Program-made: the position numbers and the translations under genes
Shown here: positions 16,228 through 27,028 of the stretch, in pieces
Numbering within the stretch: the first letter of the stretch is position 1
Layout: each line of letters starts with the position of its first letter
Source: Massilibacteroides vaginae
GTDB lineage: Bacteria > Bacteroidota > Bacteroidia > Bacteroidales > Tannerellaceae
DNA length: 64,000 nt
NCBI RefSeq assembly: GCF_900178525.1
Contig: NZ_FXDJ01000009.1
Coordinates: 766,263-830,262, forward strand
Direction of reading: 5' to 3'
The notes under the pieces: generated by a model
Database searches by the model: none
What the model was told of the DNA's origin: nothing
What the model saw: only the letters and a program-made list of their open reading frames with translations

Positions 16228-17358
16228 ATGAGCGTTATAATTAGAGAAATCACTCAGAAGAAAGAACTCAAAAAATTCGTTAAGTTCAACATAGAACTTT
16301 ATAAAGATAGTCCTTACCATGTACCGGGTCTGGTTGAAGAAGAAATGATAACGTTGGATAAGAAGAAAAATCCCGCGTTTGAAGTTTGTGATGCCGTATA
16401 CTTCCTGGCTTACAGGGACGATCGCGTAGTAGGCCGTATAGCCGGCATGGTGAATAGGAAGAGCAACGAAGTTTGGGGTCAGAAATATGCCCGTTTTGGG
16501 TTTGTAGATTTTGTGGATGATCAGGAAGTGGTCGACGCGTTGTTTGACGCCGTAGAGAAATGGGCGAAAAAACAAGGTATGGATCATCTTCATGGCCCGT
16601 TAGGATTTACCGATCTGGATCATGAAGGCATGCTGATCGACGGCTTTGACCAGTTGGGAACAATGGCAACGATCTATAATCATCCGTATTATCCAACGCA
16701 CATGGAACGCATGGGCTATGCGAAGGATAACGATTGGCATGAGTTTAAGATTTACATTCCGGACGCGGTTCCTGATAAACATCTTCGCGTAGGTGAAATT
16801 GTGAAAAAAAAATACGGGCTTAAAACCGTGAAGTTTAAACGCAGAAAAGACATTTGGCCTTACGCGCACAAAATTTTTGAAGCGTTAAACTCTGCTTTCG
16901 GTCCGCTGTATGGATTTGCACCGCTTACCAAAAAACAAATCGATTATTACGTAAATCAGTATATTCCGATGATCCGTTTGGATATGGTGACGGTTATTAT
17001 CCACGAGGAGACCGACAAGGTGGTTGGTTTTGGCATCTCGTTGCCCAATCTGTCTCACGCGTTGAAGAAGGCGAAAGGACATTTGTTTCCGTTTGGATTT
17101 ATCCCGTTGTTGAAATCATTAAAAAGCAAACCGAGGATAATCGACCTGTATTTAATGGGCGTATTGCCGGAATATCAAAACAAGGGTGTTAACGCGCTTA
17201 TCTTTAACGACCTGATCCCTGTTTATCAGAGCTTAGGTGTTGAGTATGCCGAAAGTAACCCGGAGCTGGAATCCAACAACGCGGTGCAGGCCCAATGGGA
17301 TTACTTTAAAAGAGAACATCACAAAACCAGAAGAGCATTTATTAAGGAATTGAAATAA
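16228..17358 (+). CDS. GNAT-fold N-acetyltransferase-like protein (YghO type)
   Basis: Cytoplasmic protein of 376 residues resembling the YghO-type group of GNAT proteins, which have no established substrate. An N-terminal region ([16 protein letters not shown]), a conserved middle segment [20 protein letters not shown] (about residues 123-142), and a C-terminal acetyl-CoA fold ([20 protein letters not shown], about 311-330) are seen; the last resembles the GNAT motif A with a Q/R-x-x-G/A loop. It is 14 bp upstream of parE and probably co-transcribed. Confidence 0.8.
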   Translation: MSVIIREITQKKELKKFVKFNIELYKDSPYHVPGLVEEEMITLDKKKNPAFEVCDAVYFLAYRDDRVVGRIAGMVNRKSNEVWGQKYARFGFVDFVDDQEVVDALFDAVEKWAKKQGMDHLHGPLGFTDLDHEGMLIDGFDQLGTMATIYNHPYYPTHMERMGYAKDNDWHEFKIYIPDAVPDKHLRVGEIVKKKYGLKTVKFKRRKDIWPYAHKIFEALNSAFGPLYGFAPLTKKQIDYYVNQYIPMIRLDMVTVIIHEETDKVVGFGISLPNLSHALKKAKGHLFPFGFIPLLKSLKSKPRIIDLYLMGVLPEYQNKGVNALIFNDLIPVYQSLGVEYAESNPELESNNAVQAQWDYFKREHHKTRRAFIKELK

Positions 17359-17371
17359 AAGAGTTTTTTCT

Positions 17372-19234
17372 ATGAACGAACTGAATTCAACAACACAACA
17401 GCAGACTGCCTATAATGATGATGACATCAAAACCTTAGACTGGATGGAGCATATCCGCCGGCGTCCGGGGATGTATATAGGTAAGTTGGGAGACGGAAGT
17501 TATGCCGACGACGGCATCTATGTTTTGTTGAAAGAGGTATTAGACAATTCCATCGACGAATACATGATGGGATACGGGAAAACAATCGAAGTTACCGTCG
17601 AAGAAGGGACTGTTTCAGTACGCGACTATGGCCGTGGTGTTCCATTGGGCAAAGTGGTCGATGTATCGAGCAAAATGAACACCGGAGCAAAATACGACAG
17701 CAAGGCTTTTAAAAAATCAGTCGGACTAAACGGTGTCGGTATTAAAGCCGTAAATGCGTTAAGCAGCTATTTCCTCATAACGAGCCATCGTGACGGGGAA
17801 TGCAAACAGGTAGAATACAGCAAGGCTGTAGTTACCGAAGAAACAGACATCAAGCCTTCGGATGAGTCCAACGGAACACAGGTTTTCTTTATTCCGGACA
17901 AAGAGATATTCAAAGAATATCAATACAAGGACGAATTTATTGAAGGGTTACTCAAAAATTATGTATTCCTGAATTCCGGTCTGACGATTATTTATAACGG
18001 AAAGAGATTTCACTCCCGTAACGGATTGGTCGATCTGCTGAATGAGAATATGACAACCGAGCCTCTTTACCCTATTATTCATCTGAAAGGTGAAGATATT
18101 GAGCTGGTTATTACCCATAGCAATCAATATGGTGAAGAATACTATTCGTTTGTAAACGGACAGCACACAACGCAGGGAGGTACTCACCTTTCGGCTTTTC
18201 GTGAAGCTACCGGAAGGGTGATCAAGGAGTATTATACGAAGAATTTCGAATATTCGGATATCCGTGCCGGCATTGTAGCGGCCATCAGCATTAAGGTGGA
18301 AGAGCCCGTATTCGAAAGTCAGACGAAAACCAAACTCGGTTCTAAAGACATGGAACCCGATGGTGTTAGTGTGGCTAAGTTTATTGGTGATTTTATAAAG
18401 AAAGAGTTAGATAACTACTTACATAAGCACCCGGACACATCCGACGCCCTTTTACGAAAGATTCTTGAATCAGAGAAAGAGCGTAAAGCGATAGCCGGCG
18501 TAACGAAACTGGCTCGCGAAAGAGCCAAGAAAGCGAATCTGCACAACAAGAAGTTGCGTGATTGCCGTATCCACCTCAATGATGCCAAAGGAGATCAGAA
18601 AGAAGACTCCTGTATTTTCATTACCGAGGGAGACTCGGCGAGCGGTTCAATCACAAAGAGCCGCGACCCAAACCTACAGGCGGTATTCAGTCTGCGTGGT
18701 AAGCCGCTGAACAGCTACGGGCTGACAAAGAAAATTGTATATGAAAACGAAGAGTTCAACCTGTTACAGGCCGCTTTGAATATTGAAGACGGCTTGGAAG
18801 GACTTCGCTACAATAAAGTAATTATTGCAACCGACGCGGATGTGGATGGTATGCATATCCGTTTGCTGCTGATCACGTTCTTCCTTCAGTTCTTTCCGGA
18901 TCTGATCAAACGTAATCATGTGTATATCTTGCAAACGCCTTTATTCCGCGTTCGCAATAAACAGAAAACCTATTATTGTTATTCGGAAGAAGAACGGCTT
19001 GCCGCGATAGAAGCCGTAGGAAAGAATCCGGAGATCACCCGATTTAAAGGTTTGGGCGAAATTTCGCCCGACGAGTTCAAACATTTTATCGGGAAAGACA
19101 TTCGTCTGGATCCGGTAACAATGAAAAAGGAAGACCTTGTAAAGGAGATGCTCGAATTCTATATGGGCAAAAACACGATGGAAAGACAGAATTTCATTAT
19201 TGAAAATCTGGTAATAGAAGAAGATCTGGATTGA
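17372..19234 (+). CDS. parE: DNA topoisomerase IV subunit B
   Basis: ATPase subunit of the type IIA topoisomerase that decatenates daughter chromosomes; works with ParC, which is not in this window. Seen: GHKL ATPase domain with [18 protein letters not shown] and the [11 protein letters not shown] loop; Toprim domain with [10 protein letters not shown] and DADVDGMH metal site; C-terminal [12 protein letters not shown]. The EGDSASGS and SLRGKPLN forms, and 620 residues with no long gyrase insertion, favour ParE over GyrB. It is followed by coaD and an S41 protease. Confidence 0.9.
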   Translation: MNELNSTTQQQTAYNDDDIKTLDWMEHIRRRPGMYIGKLGDGSYADDGIYVLLKEVLDNSIDEYMMGYGKTIEVTVEEGTVSVRDYGRGVPLGKVVDVSSKMNTGAKYDSKAFKKSVGLNGVGIKAVNALSSYFLITSHRDGECKQVEYSKAVVTEETDIKPSDESNGTQVFFIPDKEIFKEYQYKDEFIEGLLKNYVFLNSGLTIIYNGKRFHSRNGLVDLLNENMTTEPLYPIIHLKGEDIELVITHSNQYGEEYYSFVNGQHTTQGGTHLSAFREATGRVIKEYYTKNFEYSDIRAGIVAAISIKVEEPVFESQTKTKLGSKDMEPDGVSVAKFIGDFIKKELDNYLHKHPDTSDALLRKILESEKERKAIAGVTKLARERAKKANLHNKKLRDCRIHLNDAKGDQKEDSCIFITEGDSASGSITKSRDPNLQAVFSLRGKPLNSYGLTKKIVYENEEFNLLQAALNIEDGLEGLRYNKVIIATDADVDGMHIRLLLITFFLQFFPDLIKRNHVYILQTPLFRVRNKQKTYYCYSEEERLAAIEAVGKNPEITRFKGLGEISPDEFKHFIGKDIRLDPVTMKKEDLVKEMLEFYMGKNTMERQNFIIENLVIEEDLD

Positions 19235-19254
19235 AATCACAAAAACAGAAAGAG

Positions 19255-19356
19255 ATGAAAAATCCGGATGGAAGCTATTCGAAAAAAACAACAACGGAAG
19301 AAAAGATTCAGCTATTTAATACATTAAAAGTAACCTTTATCAAATATAAAAGATGA
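19255..19356 (+). CDS. Possible 33-codon ORF coupled to coaD
   Basis: A short frame starts at ATG 19255, 20 bp after the parE stop, begins [10 protein letters not shown] and is rich in Lys and Thr. Its TGA overlaps the coaD ATG as ATGA (19353-19356), the classic arrangement for translational coupling. A TTG in the same frame at 19231 overlaps the parE stop. AGAAAGAG lies just before the ATG. It fills 102 of the 118 bp between parE and coaD. No family is recognised and it could be chance; conservation of the frame in relatives would decide. Confidence 0.4.
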   Translation: MKNPDGSYSKKTTTEEKIQLFNTLKVTFIKYKR

Positions 19357-19811
19357 TAAGAAGGGCTATATTCCCCGGCACGTTCGATCCCTTTACTATC
19401 GGGCATCAGTCGTTAGTAAGGCGCGCATTGGAGATTGTTGATGAAATTATCATTGCTATCGGGATCAATGAAAAGAAACAGACTTATTTCCCTTTGGATA
19501 AAAGACTGGAGGCAATTGAGAAGCTATATAAACATAATGACAGGGTTCAGGTCATGGCGTACGACTCGCTGACTGTAGATTTCGCGCAATCTGTTGACGC
19601 GCAATTTATCATGCGTGGAATTCGTACCGTAAATGATTTTGAATACGAAAAAAGCATAGCAGATGTGAATCGCAAGCTCACCGGAATTGAAACGTTTATC
19701 CTCTTTACAGAGCCTGAGCATACACACATCAGTTCAAGTATTGTACGCGAACTGCTGAGTTACGACAAAGACATCTCTCTATTCGTTCCGAAAGAAACGG
19801 AACTGTATTGA
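19353..19811 (+). CDS. coaD: Phosphopantetheine adenylyltransferase
   Basis: Fourth step of coenzyme A synthesis: transfers AMP from ATP to 4'-phosphopantetheine. Cytoplasmic, usually hexameric. Motifs: [13 protein letters not shown] (T/HxGH nucleotide site), [13 protein letters not shown] and the C-terminal [10 protein letters not shown]. At 152 residues it has the normal length. The ATG lies within the ATGA overlap with the short upstream frame. The next gene, an S41 protease, starts 33 bp on. Confidence 0.97.
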   Translation: MIRRAIFPGTFDPFTIGHQSLVRRALEIVDEIIIAIGINEKKQTYFPLDKRLEAIEKLYKHNDRVQVMAYDSLTVDFAQSVDAQFIMRGIRTVNDFEYEKSIADVNRKLTGIETFILFTEPEHTHISSSIVRELLSYDKDISLFVPKETELY

Positions 19812-19844
19812 TATAGAATAATCTATTTTGAATAAAACTAAAGC

Positions 19845-21437
19845 ATGAAACAATTTATATTTCTTTGTCTGTTTATCACTACCGGATTTGCTCAGACATA
19901 CGCACAAGGTCAAAGTATTAATAAAGAAGCACGCAAACTGTCCATGGCGTTGTATGCCATCTCTAATCTGTATGTTGATCCTGCAGATGAAGGGAAACTG
20001 GCCGAACACGCTATTGTAGGTATGCTGGAAAAACTTGACCCCCACTCCAACTACCTTGATCCGGAAGAAACGAAAGAAATGACTGAACCGTTAGAAGGTA
20101 ATTTCGACGGGATCGGTATCCAGTTTAATATGCTTACGGATACGCTTTATGTTATTCAAGTAATACCGGGAGGTCCTTCTGAAAAAGTAGGACTGATGGC
20201 AGGAGATCGTATTGTGCAGGTAAATGATACCGCGATAGCAGGTGTAAAAATGAAAAATACAGACGTGATGAAGCGTCTTCGCGGACCAAAAGGCACAGAA
20301 GTTCGTGTAAAAGTGAAACGAAATAAAGAGGATGAATTAATTGAGTTTCGCATCATACGTGGAAAGATCCCTGTATATAGCTTAGATGCTGCTTATATGG
20401 CTGATAAAGAAACCGGATACATTAAACTGAACCGCTTTGCCGCGTCTTCTGCGGATGAGTTCCGGGAAGCATTGGCTAAACTACAAAAAAAGGGGATGAA
20501 GAACCTGATTCTCGATTTGCAGGGTAATGGAGGAGGCTACCTCAATATTGCTATTGACATTGCCGATGAGTTTCTGGAGAAAGATCGTTTGATCGTATAT
20601 ACGGAAGGGCGTAAAATGCAGCGTGAAAACGCCAATGCAACCGCTAAAGGAGGATTTGAGAAAGGAAAATTAATTGTTCTGGTAGATGAGGGATCTGCTT
20701 CCGCAAGTGAGATTGTGGCCGGAGCGATACAAGATTGGGATCGTGGTGTAATTGTTGGCCGCAGAACTTTTGGCAAGGGACTTGTTCAAAAGCCTATTCC
20801 GCTACCCGACGGATCAATGATCCGATTAACGGTTTCCCGCTACTACACGCCTACAGGACGCTGCATCCAGAAACCTTACGAGCAAGGCAAACAGGATGAA
20901 TACAATCAAGATCTGATTGAACGCTATAACCACGGCGAACTGATGAGTGCAGACAGCATTCATTTTCCGGATTCAATGAAGTATAATACACTTGTATCCA
21001 ATCGTGTGGTTTATGGTGGTGGTGGCATCATGCCCGATGTTTTTATTCCTGTAGATACGACCCGTTATACGGATTACCATCGGAAAATTGTTGCTACAGG
21101 TCTTGTAAATCGTATTTCGATGAATTATTTAGACAAAACCAGAGAATCGATGACTAAGAAACACCCTACTTTTGCCGCTTATAAGAAAGATTTTGAAGTA
21201 GGCGAAGACATTATGCAGGATTTGATCGCACTCGCCGAAGAAGAAAAGATCGAGTTCAATGAAGAGGAATACAACAGATCCAAACCGCTGATCAAATTAC
21301 AAATCAAAGCACTTATTGCGCGTGATATGTTTGAGATGAGCGAATATTTTCAAATCATAAACGAGGATAACCCGAGTTTTCAGAAAGCACTACAGATACT
21401 CTCAGAAAAGAACACCTATATATTAGCTCTTGATTAA
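19845..21437 (+). CDS. S41 family C-terminal processing peptidase
   Basis: Secreted or periplasmic processing protease, 530 residues. Signal peptide 1-21 (ending TYAQG), PDZ domain (about 80-165) with GIGIQFNM, S41 core with catalytic Ser286 (EGSASASEIV) and Lys311 (RTFGKGLVQ). It is a paralogue of the gene at 1137-2885, with a shorter C-terminal helical extension. The linkage parE-coaD-S41 protease is, to my knowledge, recurrent in Bacteroidales. Confidence 0.94.
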   Translation: MKQFIFLCLFITTGFAQTYAQGQSINKEARKLSMALYAISNLYVDPADEGKLAEHAIVGMLEKLDPHSNYLDPEETKEMTEPLEGNFDGIGIQFNMLTDTLYVIQVIPGGPSEKVGLMAGDRIVQVNDTAIAGVKMKNTDVMKRLRGPKGTEVRVKVKRNKEDELIEFRIIRGKIPVYSLDAAYMADKETGYIKLNRFAASSADEFREALAKLQKKGMKNLILDLQGNGGGYLNIAIDIADEFLEKDRLIVYTEGRKMQRENANATAKGGFEKGKLIVLVDEGSASASEIVAGAIQDWDRGVIVGRRTFGKGLVQKPIPLPDGSMIRLTVSRYYTPTGRCIQKPYEQGKQDEYNQDLIERYNHGELMSADSIHFPDSMKYNTLVSNRVVYGGGGIMPDVFIPVDTTRYTDYHRKIVATGLVNRISMNYLDKTRESMTKKHPTFAAYKKDFEVGEDIMQDLIALAEEEKIEFNEEEYNRSKPLIKLQIKALIARDMFEMSEYFQIINEDNPSFQKALQILSEKNTYILALD

Positions 21438-21477
21438 ATGAATAGAACAGTTTTATAAACATTAAAGACAACCGTAA

Positions 21478-22080
21478 ATGAAACGAAAATTAATTGCTTT
21501 AATTCCATTTTTATCTTTGATTATAGTTCTGTCCGGATGTGGCACAACCGTTGGCAACGACCTTTCCGGAGCCTATAATATGACACAATGCAAATATGCT
21601 TACAACTCAATCTCGAATCTTTCGGTATCCGGAGTCAATCTAACTTCAGGATCGGCATTATCTCCTGCAAATCTGGTAAAACTGACAGCCATCCTTGCCG
21701 GAAACCCGAGTAATATCCCATTGAATTTTACCGTCAACATGAACGTAACCAACCCGAATGAGACGCCTGCGCTTCTCAACAAATTACAATACGCGGTTAG
21801 CATCGACGAGATTCATTTCACCAATGGAACACTCGAACAGTCCGTAAATATCCCGGGAGGAAGTACCCAAACAGTCCCACTCACAATAGGCGTAGACGTA
21901 GCAAATCTGATGAAAAATAACAGCCAAACCGCATTGTTGAACATTGTAAAGAATATAGCCGGTATAAGCGGTGAAAAATCCACAGTATCGCTTAGCCTCA
22001 GACCAACATTCAACATCGCAGGACAACCCATAACATCACCAATCGCCTTCCCAGTAAGCTTCTCATTTGGCGGAAAGTAA
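21478..22080 (+). CDS. LEA type 2-like lipoprotein
   Basis: Exported lipoprotein of 200 residues: MKRKLIALIPFLSLIIVLSGC is a lipoprotein signal with lipobox LSGC (Cys21). The remainder, with TVNMNVTNPNETPALLNKLQ and repeated beta-strand patterns, resembles the LEA14/WHy (LEA type 2) fold; function unknown. It is 40 bp downstream of the S41 protease and 37 bp upstream of a GH78 gene, without a visible promoter box, so it may be part of either transcription unit. Confidence 0.75.
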   Translation: MKRKLIALIPFLSLIIVLSGCGTTVGNDLSGAYNMTQCKYAYNSISNLSVSGVNLTSGSALSPANLVKLTAILAGNPSNIPLNFTVNMNVTNPNETPALLNKLQYAVSIDEIHFTNGTLEQSVNIPGGSTQTVPLTIGVDVANLMKNNSQTALLNIVKNIAGISGEKSTVSLSLRPTFNIAGQPITSPIAFPVSFSFGGK

Positions 22081-22117
22081 CTGTATATTATGAAAACAAA
22101 TCTAATACTATTAAGTT

Positions 22118-24847
22118 ATGATCAAGAATCAATTCTTATTACCCGTTCTTATCTTACTTATCACTGTTGCCGTTGCTTGTACTGAGACACATAATGTAGT
22201 GCTTTCATCGTTAGTAACAGAGATGCGTGAGAATCCCCAAGGTGTCGGAAACGCAGCTCCACGCTTTTCTTGGAAACTGGAAAGTGAAGCTCAAGGTATT
22301 ACACAAGTTCGCTATCAGATTGAAGTGGCAGCCTCAGAGCCGGATTTGAAAAATAAGTCAAATTTATTATGGAACACCGGTGAAATAGAGTCAGACCAAT
22401 CTTTGTTGATCAAATATGCCGGTGAGCAATTGAAATCAGGCAAAGCTTATTTCTGGAAGTTGACCGTGTGGACAAATACCGGCCAAAAGATAGAAAGTCG
22501 TGTTCAACACTGGTCGAATGCTTTATTGAAAGAGGCAGACTGGAAAGCGAAATGGATAGGCATAAATGATCCGGAAAACTTACAGGTTGATAAAAACCGG
22601 ACAATACTCCCGGCTCGCTATCTTCGTAAAGAGTTTAATGCGACTTCTTCGCCCAAACGTGCCGTGTTATATATTTCTGGGGTAGGTTCTTCTACATGTT
22701 ATATAAATGGTCTACAAGTTGGCAATGATGTGTTTGGCCCGTTACCTACCTGGTATGATGCGTCAGTTCCTTTTCTTACATACGATGTTACCTCATTCGT
22801 GAAAAGCGGTTCAAATGCAATTGCCGTAGCCCTTGGTAATGGTCGCTTTCTGACTATGCGGGAGAAAGGAATGCATGGTTTCGGCTTGCCACGGCTGATC
22901 GCTCAACTTCATATTGAGTACGAAGATAAAGAGGAAGTCATAATTACGGATGAAACATGGCAGGCTACAAACAACGGGCCTGTTGTGGAAAACAATGAGT
23001 TTGATGGTGAAAAGTATGATGCCCGCCTTGAATTGGGCGAATGGACCAAGAGTGGATACGATGCCTCTGCATGGCAATCAGCCGCTATGATGGAAGCTCC
23101 TAAAGGAAAACTTGTAGCTCAGCTATCTCCCAGCCTGAAAGTGATGGAAGAAATACGCCCAATATCAATTAAGGCAGTAGAAAACGGACGCTACATTGTT
23201 GACATGGGGCAGAATATGGTTGGCTATATACATGTTAAACTTAAAGGCAAACAGGGTCAGCCTATATCCATGCGGTTCGCGGAAGTGTTAACACAGGATG
23301 GAGATAGCTTATATATGGATAATTTACGCGGTGCATTGGTTACCAATGTCTATACTCCCGCTTCTGATGGTATCTTCACATGGGAACCTCAATTCGTTTA
23401 TCACGGTTTTCGTTTTGTTGAACTATCCGGTTTAGAGAGTGAGCCCTCAGTTAATGATTTAACAGGGAAAGTAGTCTATGACGAGATGGCTACCATCGGT
23501 AAGTTTGAAACCTCGAATGAACTAATAAACAAGCTATACTCAAACTGTTATTGGGGAATACGGGGTAATTATCGGGGAATGCCTACGGATTGCCCTCAGC
23601 GGGATGAGCGATTAGGATGGCTTGGCGATCGTACAACAGGTGCTTATGGAGAAAGTTTCATTTTCAACAATGCGCTGATGTACAAAAAATGGTTAGTGGA
23701 TATAGAAGAGTCTATGAATAAAAACGGTAGTATCTCTGTGGTGTCTCCTCGTTACTGGACTATTTACAATGATGATGTTACCTGGCCTGCAGCCTATTTT
23801 TATGTTGCTGACATGCTTTATACTCAGTTTGGAGATGATTCCTCTATTAAAAGGCACTATCCCTCCATGAAGCGATGGGTTAAGCACATGACCGACTCGC
23901 AAATGACGGATTATATCCTCATGAAAGACACCTATGGCGATTGGTGTATGCCTCCTGAATCCGCGGAATTGATTCATTCACAAGATCCGTCACGTAAGAC
24001 GAATGGACAGGTGCTTAGCACAACTGTATTCTACAGCATTTTGCAACTGATGGAAAAATTCGCGACTATGAACGGCAAAGCTGATGACGCGGCATCTTTC
24101 GCGGAACTTGCAGGTAAGATTAAAGCGTCATATAACGAGAAATTTTTCAAACCCGAAACAGCTCAATACGATAATAATACAGTTACGGCAAATCTATTAT
24201 CATTGCAGCTGGGTCTTGTTCCTGAAGGATATGAAGCAAAAGTTTTCCGTAATATCGTTGAAAAAACAGAAGTCGATTGCAAAGGACATGTTAGTGTAGG
24301 CGTATTAGGCATTCAGCATTTAATGCGTGGCTTGACCCAACACGGAAATCTGGAATTAGCGTATAAAATTGTAACAAACGAAACTTATCCATCCTGGGGA
24401 TATATGATCAGAAATGGCGCGACGACTATATGGGAGCTATGGAATGGCGACACGGCCAATCCGGCGATGAATTCGAGAAACCATGTTATGTTGTTGGGCG
24501 ATCTGCTTATTTGGTTTTATGAAGATCTGGCGGGAATAAAAAACGATCCCTCTTCTGTTGGTTTTAAGAAGATATGGATGGAACCTGTATTTCCGGAGAA
24601 ACTGGATCATGTAAATGCTTCTTATAATTCACCGTACGGAAAAATAGAAAGCGTATGGAAGCGCGTTGGAGATAATCTGACCTGGCATATAACGATTCCG
24701 GCGAATACTACGGCTACAGTGAAACTACCTTTAAAATTCGGTGTCAAAGTAGATAATAAAATGGCCGGGATTCGTTCGGTTAAGGAAACAGGAGAATCTT
24801 TGGTTGTCGAATTGGGTTCGGGTAACTATGTGTTAGCATCCGAATAA
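22118..24847 (+). CDS. GH78 alpha-L-rhamnosidase lipoprotein
   Basis: Removes terminal alpha-L-rhamnose from plant or bacterial polysaccharides and glycosides. Signal with lipobox-like VAVAC (Cys21) suggests anchoring in the envelope. Order: N-terminal fibronectin-like domain (LVTEMRENPQGVG, PRFSWKL), beta-sandwich Bac_rhamnosid_N (about 160-320), a concanavalin-like domain, then the (alpha/alpha)6 barrel with DCPQRDERLGWLGDR (acidic catalytic and binding residues) and GATTIWELWNGD, and a C-terminal beta domain. Length 909 is normal. No susC/susD pair is near, so it is a solitary enzyme rather than part of a full utilisation locus. Confidence 0.94.
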   Translation: MIKNQFLLPVLILLITVAVACTETHNVVLSSLVTEMRENPQGVGNAAPRFSWKLESEAQGITQVRYQIEVAASEPDLKNKSNLLWNTGEIESDQSLLIKYAGEQLKSGKAYFWKLTVWTNTGQKIESRVQHWSNALLKEADWKAKWIGINDPENLQVDKNRTILPARYLRKEFNATSSPKRAVLYISGVGSSTCYINGLQVGNDVFGPLPTWYDASVPFLTYDVTSFVKSGSNAIAVALGNGRFLTMREKGMHGFGLPRLIAQLHIEYEDKEEVIITDETWQATNNGPVVENNEFDGEKYDARLELGEWTKSGYDASAWQSAAMMEAPKGKLVAQLSPSLKVMEEIRPISIKAVENGRYIVDMGQNMVGYIHVKLKGKQGQPISMRFAEVLTQDGDSLYMDNLRGALVTNVYTPASDGIFTWEPQFVYHGFRFVELSGLESEPSVNDLTGKVVYDEMATIGKFETSNELINKLYSNCYWGIRGNYRGMPTDCPQRDERLGWLGDRTTGAYGESFIFNNALMYKKWLVDIEESMNKNGSISVVSPRYWTIYNDDVTWPAAYFYVADMLYTQFGDDSSIKRHYPSMKRWVKHMTDSQMTDYILMKDTYGDWCMPPESAELIHSQDPSRKTNGQVLSTTVFYSILQLMEKFATMNGKADDAASFAELAGKIKASYNEKFFKPETAQYDNNTVTANLLSLQLGLVPEGYEAKVFRNIVEKTEVDCKGHVSVGVLGIQHLMRGLTQHGNLELAYKIVTNETYPSWGYMIRNGATTIWELWNGDTANPAMNSRNHVMLLGDLLIWFYEDLAGIKNDPSSVGFKKIWMEPVFPEKLDHVNASYNSPYGKIESVWKRVGDNLTWHITIPANTTATVKLPLKFGVKVDNKMAGIRSVKETGESLVVELGSGNYVLASE

Positions 24848-24863
24848 CCCTTTATTTAATAGT

Positions 24864-24906
24864 AAAAAGAACATCCCGATCGGAAAAAATCGGGATGTTC
24901 TTTTTT
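24864..24906. terminator. Bidirectional terminator between GH78 and GH42 genes
   Basis: Stem GAACATCCCGAT (24869-24880) / ATCGGGATGTTC (24889-24900), 8-nt loop, with A5 before and T6 after, so it can act on both strands. It sits between the two convergent stop codons. Confidence 0.9.
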
Positions 24907-24927
24907 ATAATCAGCTGGAGGAGCTTG

Positions 24928-27018
24928 TTATTTCACTTTCCAGACTAAAACACCTGCTGGTTCGATTTCTTTTGTTCCAATTAATATTTTCGCACCTGCC
25001 GGCAGAGGAAACGGATAGTTCTTTGACGAATAGTTGACAGCTATTCCGAAGCCATCGCGATATTCCATCCATACTCCTTCCGGAAAATCCATAAGCGAAG
25101 TGTTGCTGAACGCGTAAATACGTTTTAAAACATCCGCTTCTAACTCTCCGCTTTCCGTTTCCGTTCCGATGTAGGTTACAGTACCCTTTCCTAACTTGCG
25201 GTGGGTAACCGTTGGAGTTCCTTTATAAAACTGGTCTGCATGCGTTGCCCATACTTCTGTTTCATTTAGAGGAATAAGTCCTTCGCTCCAGTTATTCCAG
25301 GCATATTTCTTTCCGTTCATTTCCACATTGCCGGACTGGTTTGCCGGAACAAAGTCGTGGAAATCATATCCGGCTCCAATCAGAGGGGCTATCTTATCGG
25401 CGATAGGAGCTTCAAATAAATGACTCATGCGATCTTTCCATCCCGAACGCACACTTAAAACAAGGTGTCCTCCGTTTTTCACATAATCAGTCCAGGCAGT
25501 TATTAACGAATCATCTACCATTTCATAGGCGGGAGCAATCAAAACAGGATAGTTGGAGAAGTCTTTTCCTTCATAAATCACATCTACCGGAGCTCCAAAA
25601 CGCTTTAAGGCTTTGTAATATTTCTGAATGTGCCTTTCGGTATCCCACGTATTATTCAGTTTTCGTTTCTCCATGCTCCATACATTCTCATGTGTATAAA
25701 GAATGCCTACTTTACGATTTGTATAATCCGCCGGCAGGGCTGATCCCGGATCGTAATTCTTCCGCAGAAGCGCGATTTCGTTGATGAATTTCTCAAATTC
25801 CAGTCCTCCCCGGGAAGGAGTTACGCCGTCCGTACTAATAATTCCCTGATGAAACTGCTCGTCGCCAAACAACGGCTGACGAAAACGGTAAGTACAAGTC
25901 AGATCACTTCCACCGGCAAACACAGACCACAACCACAACCTTACGGCTCCGGGATAAGGCAGACTGTTGCGTGTTCCCCAATTCACCTGTCCGGGTTGGA
26001 GTTCCATTACGCCGTATATTCCGTCTATCGGGCGGGTAAAGTCGTTTGCGAAAGGAATACGCATCGGGTCGCCTATACGGAAACCAAGTTCTTCAATGCC
26101 GGGATCTCCGTATACCATATAACGAGTATATGTATTAAAATCCAGCTTCTTTGATTGTCCGAAATGACCATCCGCATAGTTCGGAATATAGTTGGAGGTG
26201 ATCCATTGATCCGGATTTGTGTACTTCCTCAACACATCGGCCTGTTCATCCATGAAAGAAGCAGCTTCGTATGCCGAAAATCTTTTCCAGTCTAACAGTT
26301 GGTGCGGATTCTGCCCCCAATTTGCCGGCAAGGGAAATGTAATTTGTTCAAAAGAAGCATACACCTGACTCCAGAATGCAGCTCCCCAAGCTTTATTCAG
26401 GGCGGAAATATCATTATTATATTTCCTTTTCAAGAAAGAGCGGAAGCGGTTTAACGCATCGGTGTTATAATCTTGTCGAACTCCGGGTTCATTATCCAAT
26501 TGCCACCCTATTACGCGCTTATCATTTCCGTAACGTTTACCCAGTTCAGCAATCATCTTCATCGAATATTCACGATAAAAGGTACTTGAAAAGGAAGCAT
26601 GTTGACGTGCGCCGTGATCAACCGTAGTACCATTCTCATTCTTTATCAGAATTTCCGGATGCGAACGTGTGAGCCATACCGGAGGAGTAGCTGTAGAAGT
26701 ACATAATACAACCTTGAGGTTATATTTAGCAGCCAAAGCAATTGCCCTGTCTAACCAACCGAATTCATAACGCCCCTGTTCCGGTTCTAATTGCGCCCAG
26801 GCAAATTCGGCGAAGTGGGTAAATTCAAATCCCATTTCAGCCATTTTCTTCAAGTCTCGTTCCCACTGACTTTCATCCCAATGTTCGGGGTAATAATAAG
26901 CACCTACAAGTGTTAAATCTTTTTTCGGAAAATACTCTTTTCTATCCTTTGCCGCGCCGGAAGGGATTAGCAGCACGCAGGCAAAGGCCATCATTAGCAA
27001 TTTGTGTTTCATACTCAT
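24928..27018 (-). CDS. Secreted GH42 beta-galactosidase
   Basis: Hydrolyses beta-galactosides. Signal peptide 1-23 (ending SGAAK), then the GH42 barrel beginning GAYYYPEHWDESQWERDL, acid/base Glu177 in GWQLDNEPG, and GVMELQPG holding the likely nucleophile Glu. The C-terminal part (about 400-690) fits the trimerisation and beta domains. 696 residues, normal. It lies 10 bp downstream of nagA on the same strand, so both are likely one operon; this suggests Gal-GlcNAc-type substrates, although GH42 enzymes also use plant galactans. Confidence 0.93.
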   Translation of the reverse strand: MSMKHKLLMMAFACVLLIPSGAAKDRKEYFPKKDLTLVGAYYYPEHWDESQWERDLKKMAEMGFEFTHFAEFAWAQLEPEQGRYEFGWLDRAIALAAKYNLKVVLCTSTATPPVWLTRSHPEILIKNENGTTVDHGARQHASFSSTFYREYSMKMIAELGKRYGNDKRVIGWQLDNEPGVRQDYNTDALNRFRSFLKRKYNNDISALNKAWGAAFWSQVYASFEQITFPLPANWGQNPHQLLDWKRFSAYEAASFMDEQADVLRKYTNPDQWITSNYIPNYADGHFGQSKKLDFNTYTRYMVYGDPGIEELGFRIGDPMRIPFANDFTRPIDGIYGVMELQPGQVNWGTRNSLPYPGAVRLWLWSVFAGGSDLTCTYRFRQPLFGDEQFHQGIISTDGVTPSRGGLEFEKFINEIALLRKNYDPGSALPADYTNRKVGILYTHENVWSMEKRKLNNTWDTERHIQKYYKALKRFGAPVDVIYEGKDFSNYPVLIAPAYEMVDDSLITAWTDYVKNGGHLVLSVRSGWKDRMSHLFEAPIADKIAPLIGAGYDFHDFVPANQSGNVEMNGKKYAWNNWSEGLIPLNETEVWATHADQFYKGTPTVTHRKLGKGTVTYIGTETESGELEADVLKRIYAFSNTSLMDFPEGVWMEYRDGFGIAVNYSSKNYPFPLPAGAKILIGTKEIEPAGVLVWKVK

Positions 27019-27028
27019 TTTTATGGTT

